The notes below the pieces were generated by a model. The model worked only from the letters and a program-made list of their open reading frames with translations, was not told where the DNA came from and made no database searches. Shown here one piece after another: positions 31,723-43,611 of a stretch of DNA of 64,000 bases (position 1 is its first letter; the number at the start of each line of letters is the position of its first letter). Source of the stretch: Aradus depressus (taxonomy: Eukaryota; Arthropoda; Insecta; Hemiptera; Aradidae); NCBI GenBank assembly GCA_963662175.1, contig OY759220.1:372001-436000 (forward strand). Reading direction: 5' to 3'. The position numbers and the translations under genes were made by a program.

Positions 31723-34700
31723 ATGGAAAAATTATTTCGCCCGGAACGTCTCCAACTCGTCCCTAATGAAGCCGCTGCAGCTCAAAAGTGGACTCATTGG
31801 TTCCGGACGTTGCAGAGCTTCGTGAAGGCCTTGAAGGTGGAGGAAGATTAGAAGCTGGAGCTGCTCATCAATTACATCTCCCCGAGCGAGAGTGAGCAGT
31901 ACGACCGGGCCATCGCTATCCTTCAGGCGCTTTACGTGAAGCCCCGCAATGAGATATTTGCGAGGCATGTCCTAGCCACTCGACGGCAGTTAACAGGTGA
32001 GGACATTAACCAATATTCTCAAGAACTATTTCTGCTTAGCAAAGACTGTAATTTCAGAGCAGTCTCTGCTGAGCAGAATAGAAACGAATATATTCGTGAC
32101 TCTTTTATCAGTGGGCTATTGTCACCTCATGTCCGACAACGCCTTCTCGAGAATTTTTCCCTCTCGCTCGAAGATGCTATTCGACAGGCCCTGTCATTAG
32201 AGATGGCTCAGCAGCAAGCCGATGTATACGCTTCTTCTGGCCCCATTATAAATAAATTATCCAAAGATGACCTTTCCGAGGAGTCCCAAGAAGATGGGTC
32301 GCCCACCTCGGCTGCTACTGCACCCAAATGCTTTTTTTGTGGGCGAGGCAGGCATCCCCGCGTGAAATGTCCAGCAAAGAATGTTACCTGCCATAAATGC
32401 GACAAACGGGGGCATTATGCGGCGGTATGCAAATCTTCCGATCGACCTGGAAATGTAGTTGCTTCCACCCTGGCTGCTGCTCCTTCCTCTCTTCTGAAGT
32501 CAACTGTGAGAGTCAAGGTGGATGATCAACTGGCTGATGCGGTGGTGGATATCGGTAGCTCAGAGAGCTTCATCAGCAGAAGGTACGTAACATCGCACAA
32601 ACTTCGCGTTTTTCCTGCTCAGGGTACTGTTTCCATGGCCGCTTCCTCATTGAAATCCTCTGTTAAGGGGACATGCAGGGTCAATCTTTCACTCATGGGT
32701 CATTTACATATGAATGTAAGTCTATCCGTTCTCGAAGGCTTATGTGCTGATGTGATTGTTGGGCATGACATTCTGCAGCTCCACGCCAAGGTTGAGGTTA
32801 ACTTCGGGGGTCCTAAAGAACCTCTCTCTATCTGCAGTCTAACAGCTGCCAGTGTGCCTCCAGTCTCATTGTTTGCCAATCTGGTGTCTGATTGCAGACC
32901 TATCGCCACAAAATCTCGTAGACTCACTAGAGAAGATGCTGAATTTGTTAGGCGGGAAATCACCAAACTCTTAGAAGACGGTATAATAGAGGAGAGTCAG
33001 TCTCCGTGGCGAGCCCAAGTTTTGGTCACCTCTAGCATGAATCACAAAAAGCGGATGGTGATCGACTATTCTCAGACAATAAACCGATATACCCTCCTCA
33101 ATGCGTTTCCCCTTCCCCGGATTGAGGATTTGGTGCAAGCAGTATCAAACTATGAGGTTTTCAGTTCAATTGATCTCCGTTCCGCCTACCATCAAATCCC
33201 AATCCAGGAGTGTGAAAAGAAGTACACCGCCTTTGAGGCTTGTGGGAGGTTGTATCAGTTCCGAAGGATACCCTTTGGTGTGACGAATGGGGTTGCGTTT
33301 TTTCAGCAAGCTATCGATAACATAATCCGCGCCGAGGGCTTGGAAGCCACTTTTGCTTATTTGGATGACCTGACTGTCTGCGGGAAGAGTCAGGAGGAGC
33401 ACGACTCCAATTTAAGAAAATTCTTAGAAGTAGCTGAAAAATACAATCTTACTCTGAACAGGGACAAATGTAAGTTCTCAGCGCGCGCAATAAACATTCT
33501 AGGTTATACTGTTTCTAACAGATGTATCAAGCCGGACCCTGAGCGGCTTGGACCGCTTCTCGACCTTCCACCCCCACGGGATGCCGCTACTCTTCGCAGG
33601 GCCATGGGTATGTTTTCTCATTATTCGAAATGGATCAAAGGGTTTTCCGAAAAGATACGACCCCTCGCTCAGTGTAAAACGTTTCCCATGCCTCATGATG
33701 TTCTGAGTAATTTCGAAGCCCGGAAACAAGATATAGGAAAATCGACTGTGAGTACTATTGGTGAGAACACTACGCTTATTGTCGAAACTGACGCCTCCAA
33801 TTTTGCTATTGGGGCTACCTTGTCGCAATCCGATAGGCCAGTGGCGTTCTTCTCCAGGACTTTGTCTAACTGTGAGCAGCATCACTCGGCGGTAGAAAAA
33901 GAAGCCTATGCCATCATTAAGGCTTTACGCAAGTGGAGACATTAACTTATGGGTCGACATTTTAAACTTATTACTGATCAGCGGTCTGTCGCTTTCATGT
34001 TTGACATGAAGCACTCTAGTAAAATAAAGAACGAAAAGATATCCCGATGGAGACTGGAGCTCTCCCCTTTCAAATTTGACATTATATACCGCCCGGGGAA
34101 AGATAACTAGGCAGCGGATGCTTTGTCTAGGGTGTGCTCTACACTAGAGGGATTAGGCGGCAAGAATTTGTACAATCTACATGTCGAATTGTGTCACCCG
34201 GGTGTCACCCGATTCTACCATTGGGTGCGAACTAAGAACCTACCATATTCGGTGGACGATGTCAAAAGGTTGACAGCTACATGCCCTCAATGTGTGGAGC
34301 TGAAGCCCCAATTCTACAAGAATGAAGGCAAGCTAATCAAGGCCACCGCTCCGTTCGAGCGCCTCAACATAGATTTCAAGGGCCCTTTGCCATCTACCTC
34401 GCTACACCCTGACGGTGATAGATGAGTTTTCACGGTTCCCGTTTGCCTTCGCCTGTGCTGATATGACAGCCTCCACTGTAATAAAAAACCTGCAACAATT
34501 GTTCTCCATTTTTGGTTTCCCATCGTATGTGCATACTGACCGAGGGACCTCCTTCATGTCACAAGATGTGAAAAACTTCCTTCACCGCCAAGGAATAGCC
34601 ACTAGCCGCACAACACCCTACAACCCTCAAGGCAACGGCCAGGTCCAAAGGTACAACGGCATAATTTGGAAGACGATGACCCTAGCTCTCCGTTCCAAAA

Positions 34701-35197
34701 GGCTGAATGTGGACCGGTGGGAATCAGTCCTATCAGAGTCGCTTCATTCCATTCGCTCCCTCCTCTGCACAGCGACTAATGAAACCCCTCATGAGCGCAT
34801 GTTCAGACATCAACGTAAGTCGTACTACTGGGTATCGCTACCCTCCTGGCTAAGCTCACCTGGTCCCGTACTTATAAGAAAGCATGCTAGAGCAAGCAAG
34901 TACGAACCACTGGTTGAAGAAGCGCATCTCATAGAAGCCAACCAGGACTATGCGCATGTTAGGTTGCCCAACGGCACCGAGTCTACTATATCAATCCGGG
35001 ACTTGGCTCCAGCTGGACCGACGGAAGCATTCCCTGAGAACTCTAAACAAGCACAGAGCGAGCTGGAGACTGCGGGGAGTCCTGTTGAAGACACATGGAG
35101 GCAGCCCCCAAGTCCGCTCCCCGAGGCTAACCAGCCTCTCCTCAGGCGCTCTACCAGGGCCCGCCGACCTCCCAGCTACCTGGCTGATTACGTCTGA
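31723..35197 (+). pseudogene. gypsy gag-pol polyprotein, broken
   Basis: Starts at the ATG at 31723. Gag comes first; two CCHC knuckles (CFFCGRGRHPRVKC and CHKCDKRGHYAAVC) bind RNA. Protease has DIGSSES where the family has DTGSSES, so the catalytic-site threonine is lost. Reverse transcriptase carries YLDD (about 33360). RNase H shows TDAS and KEAYA. Integrase has an HHCC zinc site, and D residues at IDFKGPL and HTDRGTSF. The third catalytic residue, normally E in GQVERYNG, is Q (GQVQRYNG). Stops at 31849-31851 (TAG), 33943-33945 (TAA) and 34108-34110 (TAG) and a one-base shift near 34403 break the frame. The open core is 31936-33945. It is a single gag-pol frame ending at 35197, just before the polypurine tract. 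Confidence 0.95.
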
Positions 35198-35216
35198 TGC
35201 TCCCAGCGAGGAAGAA

Positions 35217-35348
35217 TGAGATGATTTAATTTAAATTATACCATATGATCTCCACTATATCATATGTTACACTTTTATATTTATTCAGTTTGATTCTCGT
35301 TTCAATATGCCAAATAAAGCCTTCGTTCAGAAAAGGTTTTTCATTTCA
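35217..35348 (+). repeat. 3' LTR of the gypsy element
   Basis: 132 bp, about 130 of which equal the 5' LTR. It ends TTTCA and is followed by CTGCG. Confidence 0.95.
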
Positions 35349-36172
35349 CTGCGTATGTCGGGGTTAGTTCGTCTTGTATTTCAGTTTCAGTCAGGGAGTA
35401 TGGAACCCCACGAATAACAACTGCTCATCCACTGACCACTGCTCACCCACCGCCCACCCACTGCTCACCCACACAATGCGTTGAGACCTCTGACGCGGTT
35501 TGACAGTCGCTATAGTGTAAAAGAGACGGGATAATGGAGAATTGCCTTCCTCTCCGGGTTCTTCTGGAGCTAGACAGCACACAGCGGAGTGGGGCCTTTG
35601 TCCTTGTTCAGTAGTCTTGTTACACTGAGGACTGCGTATGTCGGGGTTAGTTCGTCTTGTATTTCGGTTTCAGTCAGGGAGTATGGAACCCCACGAATAA
35701 CAACGGAAAGTTTCCTGTCCTCAGGGTTCAGGGAAGTTTAGTATTTTACGTTATTTGTTTGGTAAAATTTGGTCAGTTTCCTAAATTCTTCAGATGTCAT
35801 AAGGGATATTTTTATTTTTTTGTGGCGTTGTTTTGTTTCGAAGGGAGAGGTTGTGATACTTTTAATGTCTGTCAATATTTTTTGTAAATCGTTAGTGTGT
35901 TGGTCGGTGATGAGTGCTGCGAGTGGCGCGAATGTGTTGTGCGTGGGTATAGTGAAATGGATAGCGTTCCTGTTCCTCTTGGGCTGGGTGTGGCTGGTCC
36001 CCGGCGAGGACTCTCCGCCGTCCAGCTGCATGGCTGTCTCCGGGAGAGCTGGGAACTCCGTGCCCTCTTCTGGAGGTGTTGGTCTCTTTGGCTGGCTCAT
36101 TAGTTGGGGTGAGTTAGGCTGATCTGTGTTACCTGAATTCGGGAGTCGTTTTGAGGTTATCTGGTTGTCCAT
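35349..36172 (-). pseudogene. Jockey ORF1 N-terminal part with an internal duplication
   Basis: The minus strand opens at an ATG at 36172. A disordered proline/serine-rich start (PKRPTPPEEGTEFPALPE) is followed by TFAPLAALITDQHTND and KIKISLMTSEEFRK, then, after a stop near 35738, KLSVVIRGVPYSLTETEIQD and VLSVTRLLNKDKGPTPLC, the RNA-binding region before the zinc knuckles of Jockey ORF1 proteins. About 35472-35705 is repeated in part: the GVPYSLTE segment recurs at 35349-35425, where the gypsy element landed. Between the two copies lies cactgctcacccac-type simple repeat. ORF1 protein coats element RNA and aids target joining. Confidence 0.85.
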
Positions 36173-36214
36173 TTTTCATGTTGCTCGGTTTTTCAGTCAA
36201 GTGGACGTTGGGCT

Positions 36215-37232
36215 TCATTCTCACCCGTCACACTTGGGTTGCAAACTATTTTCTTGGACATCAATTAATTAGATCTGAAGTTGTGAATGATGTTGGTGTA
36301 TTTTTCGATACAAAATTAACTTTTAAATATCATATTATAACTTGTTCTTCACTAAAAATGCTTGGTTTTATTCTTGGGAACAGTAAACATTTCTCTTCCA
36401 TTAATACAACTAAAATTCTTTTTACTTCATTTGTCCGCTCTCTTGTTGAGTCTGCTTCCTCTATATGGTCTCCTTATAAGGTTACCTATATTCTTACTGT
36501 TGAAAAAGTACAACAAAAATTCATTCGATATGTTGCATTTAAATCAGGATCATCTGTACGTAATATCGACTATAATATCTTTCTCTCTTCTCTTAAATTA
36601 GACATTCTTGAGTCAAGACGAATCAAAGTCAATTTACCATTTTTTTCCAAATTGTTAAACAATAAAATTGACTGTTCGGATCTACTTTCACTTGTAAATT
36701 TCAATATTCCCTCACGTACTTGTCGTTCATTTCTCCCCTTCTCACTTAATTTTCATTACACTGATTATGGGTTCTATTCTCCCATAGATCGATTTCAAAG
36801 GCTTGCTAATAGTATTTCTGATGAATTTGATTTTTTTATAGACAATATTAATACTATTAATTCAATTCTTTAAAAATGGATTTATAAAGCGTAATAGTCC
36901 TTTTTAAATGATATAATAGTTGTACTCAACTCATATATTTATGTTGTTTTGTTTTTTACATTCTTCATTTATTATTATTTCTAGCTATTACTTACCAGTT
37001 TTTCTTTTATTCTACCCATAATTATTAATATATTGTTAATTTTATAACCAAATTGTAGAAATATTTGAATGTTTGTTAATTAAAGTAAATTTAAAATAAT
37101 TGTTATATTTGTATCAAAATAATTTATTTTACTTTTTGTTTTATTTATGATGAGGTTATTTTATGAGGTTATTTGTAAACCATTTTATTTTATGTAATAA
37201 TAGGGTTCACCTGTAGAAATAAATAAATAAAA
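36215..37232 (+). pseudogene. Non-LTR retrotransposon 3' end, reverse-transcriptase C-terminus
   Basis: An open frame to 36873 encodes NDVGVFFDTKLTFKYHI, then MLGFILGNSKHF, SFVRSLVESASSIWSPY and VQQKFIRYVAFKSGSS. This is the thumb and C-terminal region of a Jockey/CR1-type reverse transcriptase (usual D-LGV..D..L.F..HI and LVRS..EY...VW.P). The catalytic palm is missing through 5' truncation. An A/T-rich 3' UTR ends at the aaataaataaataaaa tail (37217-37232). The frame from the last quarter is intact, so insertion is probably fairly recent. Confidence 0.88.
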
Positions 37233-37759
37233 GCATGGGGAGGTGAATTACCACCTCACCCAGGTACTCATGGGACACGGTGGGTTCCGGGGGTACCTCC
37301 ACAAAATCGGGGCAGCAACAACACCAGACTGCCCCGCATGCCTTGGTGAGACGGAGTCGGCGGAGCATGTCCTCCTCAAATGTCCCAGATTTGAGGAGGG
37401 AAGGAAAAATCTGGAGTACAGCATGGGCGCCCCACTGACTGCTACCAGTTACGTGGACGCTATGCTGCGCTCCCAGGAGTCGTGGGATGAAGGCTGCGAT
37501 TTTGCAGCACTCATCATGGGCGGGTTGGCCCTCCAGGAGAGGGCTGACAAGGAACAGTAGCGGCAATAAAACAGAAGAAGGGGCGTTACCAGCCACCCTT
37601 CCTCCCTTCCGCGAAGTAATGACAGACTGTCAGTTCCGCGGAAGGGAATCAGGATCGGCAAGGAGGGGGTTTTAGTGGGTATGGTGAATCGGCTCGAGTC
37701 CCACACTATCCAGGGCTACCTTCCCTGGATGTGCGTCACAGCATTTCTCCCTCCAATGC

Positions 37760-37787
<28 letters not shown>
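37233..37787 (+). pseudogene. R1-clade-like retrotransposon 3' end with poly(A)
   Basis: Immediately follows the preceding tail. The frame 37237-37560 encodes LTQVLMGHGGFRGYLHKIGA, then CPACLGETESAEHVLLKCPR, whose Cys/His pattern is the C-terminal zinc knuckle of R1/I-type enzymes, and ends at 37560. The 3' UTR contains ggttttagtgggtatggt and gagtcccaca, then a run of 29 A at 37760-37787. The copy is strongly 5'-truncated. Confidence 0.85.
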
Positions 37788-37791
<4 letters not shown>

Positions 37792-38182
37792 GTAATTTTG
37801 CTCACTTTTATAAATATAAATAACTTTTCAAAAAATGACAGTAAATATTAAACATTAAACTCTGAATAACATGAAAACTATAACATAGAAAACCTTCATT
37901 AAAACCACTTTCAACTTTGGAGTGCATTCATAAATGAATAAAAAATCATTGAAATAGATACATCTATGTTTTGTATAAATCCACTTTTGAGAATCTCTAC
38001 AACGTTTACCGACGAAGGGCGTCGCTTGCTCTGTGAACTGGGATACAGTGTGGGTTCTGTAAGTTATGCATGAATATATGTGTGTGCGCTGATAGTTTTA
38101 GGATAATTTCAGATGGTTTGTTTTAATTGCAGTGAATTCAACAACGCTTAATTTTAATTTTTTTTTTTTTTTTTGTCCACAG
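37788..38182. other. No gene seen
   Basis: A/T-rich; serves as intron or 5' flank of the next exon. A T run at 38158-38174 forms the polypyrimidine tract before the acceptor cacag. Confidence 0.6.
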
Positions 38183-38269
38183 ATTCCGAAGAATGAAATA
38201 TGTACACCAAAGAAGAAGGAGACGTTTATATTAAAGAAGAACCCGAACTTGCAACAAATGATGATTGCG
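38183..38269 (+). CDS. C2H2 zinc-finger gene, first coding exon
   Basis: Bounded by acceptor cacag (38178-38182) and donor GTAAGT (38270-38275). From the ATG at 38200 it encodes 23 residues: MYTKEEGDVYIKEEPELA, then TNDDC, plus one base. IKEEPEL resembles SUMO-site-like acidic starts common in insect zinc-finger factors. It ends in phase 1. Both 41249 and 44977 begin with two bases that complete a glycine codon, so either could be its partner. Intact as read. Confidence 0.68.
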
Positions 38270-38349
38270 GTAAGTCTGTTGTTCTCTCAATTTAACAAAC
38301 CTCTTGTTTATTTACATCATTGATTAATGTTTTAGTTCCGCAGCTAAAG

Positions 38350-39400
38350 GGGAAGTTAGGTAATCGGCCAGAAATTCCATGCGGAATGAGTTTCAACGGA
38401 ATTTGATGTTTCCGACCTGATTCCAAAAATTAAGAAAATATTAGTCGGTGAATCACCGTCAGTCGACCATTCGCGCTAATATTCAACAGTTGACTTACAT
38501 AGGGGCTCCTAAATCCTCCTACTGAATTTCGTGCCGATACATTCATGACATTATGGTTTTTGAATTGAGCCCCCTTGAAAATTAAAAAGTCGACACTTTG
38601 CCTAATGGGGTTTTGAATTTACATAAGAACTTTTGTGTCGATACATTGATTATAACTAGATAGATTTCTGTTAACCTGAATTAGAAGGAACCAATGGTAA
38701 AGGTTCTTTGTTTCGTGGCTTGCCAACTTTATCGAAGCAGATCCAAGCACAAAAACTCTGGTCGTCACGCTTCCTCCTACTTCGTTTCTTTGTCTTTCCT
38801 ACCAAGTCATACGGGGGGGAACTTATCTTATATAAAGTTTTCAGTGAAGTTTCATGTTTTCCGACCCCCTGAATCATTAAATGAAGAGAAAAAAAGTTGG
38901 TGAGTCATCGGCTTATGTACTTCCCACCACGAAATAATCTTAAAGCTAAGTTAGTTCTAAAACGCAATATTTAACTTACATAGTGGCTTCTGAATCCTCT
39001 TACTAAATGTTGTGTCGATATATTCATTATAATGGCAGTTATTAGATTTTTTCTGTTAAGCCATCCCCTAGGTCCCCCCTTTCCTTTGGTCGATTTGGCT
39101 GATAAACAATAGGTTTCGTCGTTATAGAGTTGTGGATTCGCATATAAAATTTCGTGTAGAATATATTTATTCTATCGGAAGTTATGTGTTCACAGACAGA
39201 CATTTTTTTTCAAATTTGGAATCTGGAGGTCGGAAAAAATGAAATTCCGTTGAAAACTCCGCATCGAATTATTGACCGATAGCTGATGACGTAAAAATTT
39301 TGTGTATGATAGAATGAATGTATCGATACGAAATTGTTTTGTATATGTGTATCCAGAACCCTCCAAGGACACCTGACCTAAAAATATGTAGGAAAAAACA
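38350..39400. repeat. Two tandemly placed D1 repeats
   Basis: D1 landmarks (cggtgaatcaccgtc, tcaacagttgacttacatag, gtgtcgatacattc) occur at 38440-38660 and again at 38900-39200, followed by a reverse piece at 39210-39340. No gene. It lies in the presumed intron of the zinc-finger gene. Confidence 0.7.
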
Positions 39401-41181
39401 AGAAGATCATCAAACTGAAGACAAGAAAAAGCAACATTTTTAATTGCTGAAATTATAAAAATAATGGAAAATTACAAAGAAAGAAATTAAATCATATCGA
39501 AGGAACTTGAGTAATATTCAAAGAAAAACTTATATCACAAAATCAAAAGTATCATTTATTAATGAATAATTGAGTATTTTCGTTGGGACATAAGCCGATG
39601 TTAATTCTGCAATAAGAAGACTGAAAAAGGTGTATTAAAAAAGGCATTGAGAACAAAAAAGTAATTTTTTGACCAGATATATTTAATATTAAATACAAAT
39701 CTATGAACGGTTTTATATTATATTTTATATTATTTTTAATATATTAGTTAAAATTAAGTGGCAATAAATATTTATCTATTTTTGTTTTCTTAACTTAGCG
39801 GTCGTTACTCAACTGTATGTTTAGAATAACAATTTTCTAACTCAGACAACAAAAATATTGTATTGAAACGTCTCACACATAAGAAGATTGTGTTTTGAAA
39901 GAATTTAAATTTTCCGTTCCTAATTTTACAAACATTATCATTTCATTGGAGCTTAGAACACAAATGATGTTGTCATCTTGGAGATCTGTAATGAGCTCTT
40001 AGACAAGACAAAAAAAGTATGGTTCCAGTACTTAAATTGTAATATAAATATTCCCATCGCTTCTGGAATATTTTGTATAAAATTGAGAAAAAAAAAAAAA
40101 AAAAAATCGGAGATATTTCAGGAAAATGTTTTTTTGAGATATTTCCCAACTTTTAGTAACAAAGATAATAAAAAAAAAAAGTTTTCTTAACGAACATTAA
40201 TAAAAAATGTATTTAAAAAAAATTTTATTTTCAAAACCAGCTAAGTCCAAGAATTCATTTCTAAAATGAAGTCAACATATTATGATGAAAAGTATTGAAT
40301 CTAATAAGGTAAATGTACCCATTATACCGTGACTTTAAGGATTTCGCGTTGTTTAAACAGACGATACAACTGAAATATCGATGTAATATCGATAATTATA
40401 AGCAAACAAAAATACTTTTTTTTCTACAAAATTGGATAAATTCTTATTTCATTTTCAAACCCGGCTAAGTCCATTTATTTATTCTGGAAAGTGCTAAATC
40501 CAAGTTGTTTATTTTCAAAACCGGCTAAGTCCAAACATTTTTTGCGTTTTCTGTGTGTATTCACTTACAAAAAGTAGCCGGACTACAGAAATTAAAAGTT
40601 ATTTCCATCAGTAATACGCCAACTATAGTGTTTATTATTTTTTTGAATATGCATGCACCTGCAGAGTTGTTTGTTGTTTTCCCAAAATTTACAAAAGTGG
40701 ACTTAGCCCGTTTTGAAACTAAGCCCTTCATATAATTGTCCGGAAAATAATAATCCTAATCCATCCATGCAGACTAGGTGAGAAAATAACGGAAGAGCTG
40801 AACTTTGTGGGGAGAAGTTGACATCTTGACAAATTCTCAGTTGATAATCTGTAAACAGAAAACGATATTAATAATACAATTAACAATATTTCAGAGGAAG
40901 AATTATTATTTGTGTTGCTAATTACATGGTTTTTAATTATAAAAATAATGAGAAAAAAACAAGTGAAGTCTATGGATAAGAAGAAGAAAGGGCTTATAAA
41001 TCTATAATGAAGAATTTGTAAATATTTGTTGATTTTATAGTCAGAGAGTCATTATTTACCTACTAAACACCTAAAAAAAAATACGTTTTTAGGACTAATA
41101 TCTTGAGATATTAGAGATTTAAGAAAGAAAAGTTTAATGAATAAAAAAAAAATCAGCTAAATAAACACTTACTATATATCT
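39401..41181. other. No gene; AT-rich with a ggctaagtcca repeat cluster
   Basis: The motif ccggctaagtcca or a close variant occurs at about 40238, 40460 and 40521 forward, and its complement tggacttagccc at 40699. The last two face each other over about 200 bp and could be the ends of a small inverted-repeat element (40505-40725). Otherwise A/T-rich. Confidence 0.5.
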
Positions 41182-41248
41182 ATGGACAAAATGATTCAAG
41201 AGTACTGTGGCTTTAAACCTTACATATGTTTATTTCCGTCTGTTTCAG

Positions 41249-41622
41249 GCGATATAGTTGGCTTCTTGCGGATGGTGTGTGTTCACTGTGGTCATACGTC
41301 AGCCAGCCTAGGCAGACTTAGGAAACACATTGTTTGGAGGCATATGAGAGCCGTCTGTCCACAGCTGGACATATCATCGTCATCGGAAGGCAATAATGAA
41401 AGATCTTTGATTTTGAGTGTGCAGAAACCGTTCCAATGTTCATTGAGTAGATTCACTTCTGAACTAGCTAGCAATTTGAAGACGCATATGTTGATATATA
41501 CAGGAGAGAAGCCTTTCCAATGTAAGTTGTGCAACTACAGTTGTAGACAAACTAGCCTTTCCATGGTAAGTTGCGCCTTTTCAGTTGTAGAGCATCAACC
41601 AATTTCAAGATGCATATGTTGA
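41249..41622 (+). CDS. C2H2 zinc-finger exon, probably terminal, partly decayed
   Basis: Follows acceptor tgtttcag (41241-41248). The first finger reads CVHCGHTSASLGRLRKHIVW with RH, a full C2H2 pattern. The second, KPFQCSLSRFTSELASNLKT with HMLI, has lost its second cysteine. A TGEKPF linker and a third finger start (CKLCNYSC) follow, then one inserted base near 41564 shifts the frame, ending at 41622. In the other frame the remainder continues to about 41680 as SCRASTNFKMHMLIH and GKKPFN. Zinc fingers of this type bind DNA. The splice phase joins the exon at 38183-38269. The frame break suggests decay, or an assembly error. Confidence 0.72.
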
Positions 41623-42370
41623 TACATAAGGGGAAGAAACCTTTTAATGTAAGTTGTGCAGCTATGGTTAGTCGGGTAAAAAGGCCGGAGCTGGCTCAAG
41701 AGCTCATGCGCAAGATGGCGGCCGCCACAGCCCCATGGCCTTGCCCCACGCTCCCACAACATTTCCTTTCCTTTGGCCTTGGTTTGTTAAATACAGTGTA
41801 AACTCCATTTAACGTCACTCGCTTTAACGACAAACTCCCCAAACCATCGAAATTACTTGAATCTGGTTGGTTTACCTTGTTGTTCATACAATGATACACT
41901 CTATGTAGCATCACACCCACTCTAAATAACGACAACAACACGTCATTACTAAGCAATAAACAGTATTTTCAAGTTGCAGAAATTAATAAGAACTGCAGCT
42001 GTGTACGTTCTTTTGTTTGTTATTTTGTTGCTTTATTGTCTACCACGTATTACTTCGACTGTCGGCATCATACGTACCGAAGATTCTAAGAAATTCGTTC
42101 TTTTGTTTGTTGTGATTACCTTGCACGTGTTTACCTCGGCTGCTAGACTTTTTGTATAACCGAGTTGATCCCACAGTATCCGAAGATATGAATAAAATAC
42201 ATAAGAAAATGCAATTAAAATAGTGCAGCAAAAAACGTTAGACGAAAATAACAGACTTTACGCAATAAGCGTTGTTATTTGTATCAATATTAATGTTTGT
42301 TGTTATACTTTATTAGTAAATACATATTATAATAGTAAAATACTATTAAATGTAATGTAATATGTATTGA

Positions 42371-42653
42371 AAACTGACATAATTGCAGAGATATTGTGAA
42401 ATAATTCAAATGGACTTGAAAAATAAAATAAAACTGGTTTATTTAATATGTTGTCTAATTTCACTAACTATATATACATGGGAGTACTTTCGGTATTTCT
42501 ACCATCCTCAGCCAAAAGCATAAGAGATAAGACTTATCTCTTATGCTTTTGGCTGAGGATGGTAGAAATACCGAAAGTACTCCCATGTATATATAGTTAG
42601 TGAAATTAGACAACATATTAAATAAACCAGTTTTATTTTATTTTTCAAGTCCA
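42371..42653. repeat. Foldback element with a perfect 243-bp palindrome
   Basis: Arms 42411-42531 and 42533-42653 are exact reverse complements (121 bp each) around one central base. The insertion is flanked by a 14-bp direct repeat gtaatatgtattga (42357-42370 and 42654-42667), its likely target duplication. Each arm includes gagtactttcggtatttcta, also seen as relics at 19087 and 27225. Confidence 0.95.
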
Positions 42654-43014
42654 GTAATATGTATTGATTTTTGAGGAGTTTGGAGCCAGAGCGGAGCAAC
42701 CCACAATTTTTCGGAAAATGAGTTATTACCATCATGATGTTGGCATAGGTTCCTTTTTTTCAAAACGAGTGTGGATCACTTAGTTTCTTCACTTCAGTGA
42801 TAGATAGATAGCAGCACTTTAAGTTTAGTCCACAAGTATTTTGTGCATATATTTTCAAAGTCACAATGGATCATACGGCTTGGTCCACTCTGGTTCTTTG
42901 TCTACAATGAACAGCAGCAGCAAATTCAATGATTTAGTTAGTGTTATGTTTCTAACCAATAAAGGTTTATTTATGTGAATATGTTTATATCTAAAATATT
43001 TAGTACATAATATC

Positions 43015-43611
43015 ATGGCGAACGAGGATGGAGCAATGCATAGTGAACAAGAAAAAAGGACTGGTAACAACATCCATAAATTTAGAAAAGTAAGAGCACG
43101 CCTTAAAGGACAAATTACAAGGATAGAGAACTTAATTAAAATTAACTGTATTCAGAAAATTTCCGAAGTAAATGAAAGGCTTTTGAATCTGGAAGCTATA
43201 CGGGACAAATTTGCGACAGTTCAGGAAAACATAGAACTTTCAGTAGAGGATGAGAATTTACAGGAGGAACTCGAGGTAAGGTACGAACTAGAGGATAGGT
43301 TGGTGGCAGTGAAGGTAGGGCTACAGGATTTGGGATCCCTCATGTCAGAGTCAGAGAGCAGACGGGACGGGGTCAGATCTGAAGCAACCTCACAGGTTAC
43401 TTCTAGCTTGAACTTCGTACCTTTTCACGAGGAAGAGACTTTCTCTAATTTTATAAAACGGTTTGAAACTTTTATGTTTTTGAAGCAGCAAAAAGATCCG
43501 AAATTTATAATTTATACCTTTTTACAGGCATTGCCACCTAAACTTCACGAAAAATTATATGACATCGACTCCGGACGATCCCAGGGAGATAGCTTCAGCT
43601 ATTATCAATAA
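43015..43611 (+). pseudogene. LTR-retrotransposon gag fragment
   Basis: An open 198-codon frame from the ATG at 43015. The first half is a charged, helical segment (VRARLKGQITRIENLIK, VNERLLNLEAIRDKFATV) resembling the N-terminal gag region of arthropod LTR elements. The second half FVPFHEEETFSNFIKRFE and FIIYTFLQALPPKLHEKLYD resembles the gag capsid core. It ends at 43611 in an inverted repeat (43588-43648) where the attcttgataatag-like text folds back. Gag decay continues beyond (QEYLEPQPSVWTSQHKF near 43650). It lies between the inner inverted ends at 42672 and 44108. Confidence 0.7.

Larger units (their letters stand above)
31568..35348 (+). mobile_element. Ty3/gypsy LTR retrotransposon, 3.78 kb, near-complete but disabled
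   Basis: The element has 132-bp LTRs (31568-31699 and 35217-35348) starting TGAGATG and ending TTTCA, and a 5-bp target duplication CTGCG at 31563-31567 and 35349-35353. A polypurine tract (gcgaggaagaa) precedes the 3' LTR. The order gag, protease, reverse transcriptase, RNase H, integrase is that of Ty3/gypsy. No envelope gene is present. It sits inside the Jockey ORF1 copy on the opposite strand. Confidence 0.97.

Noticed and set aside
33499..33885. 128-codon minus-strand frame
   Set aside because: Shadow of the gypsy reverse transcriptase and RNase H on the plus strand.
35738..36172. Host gene of 144 codons
   Set aside because: The continuation after its stop shows Jockey ORF1 motifs, so it is the element's ORF1.
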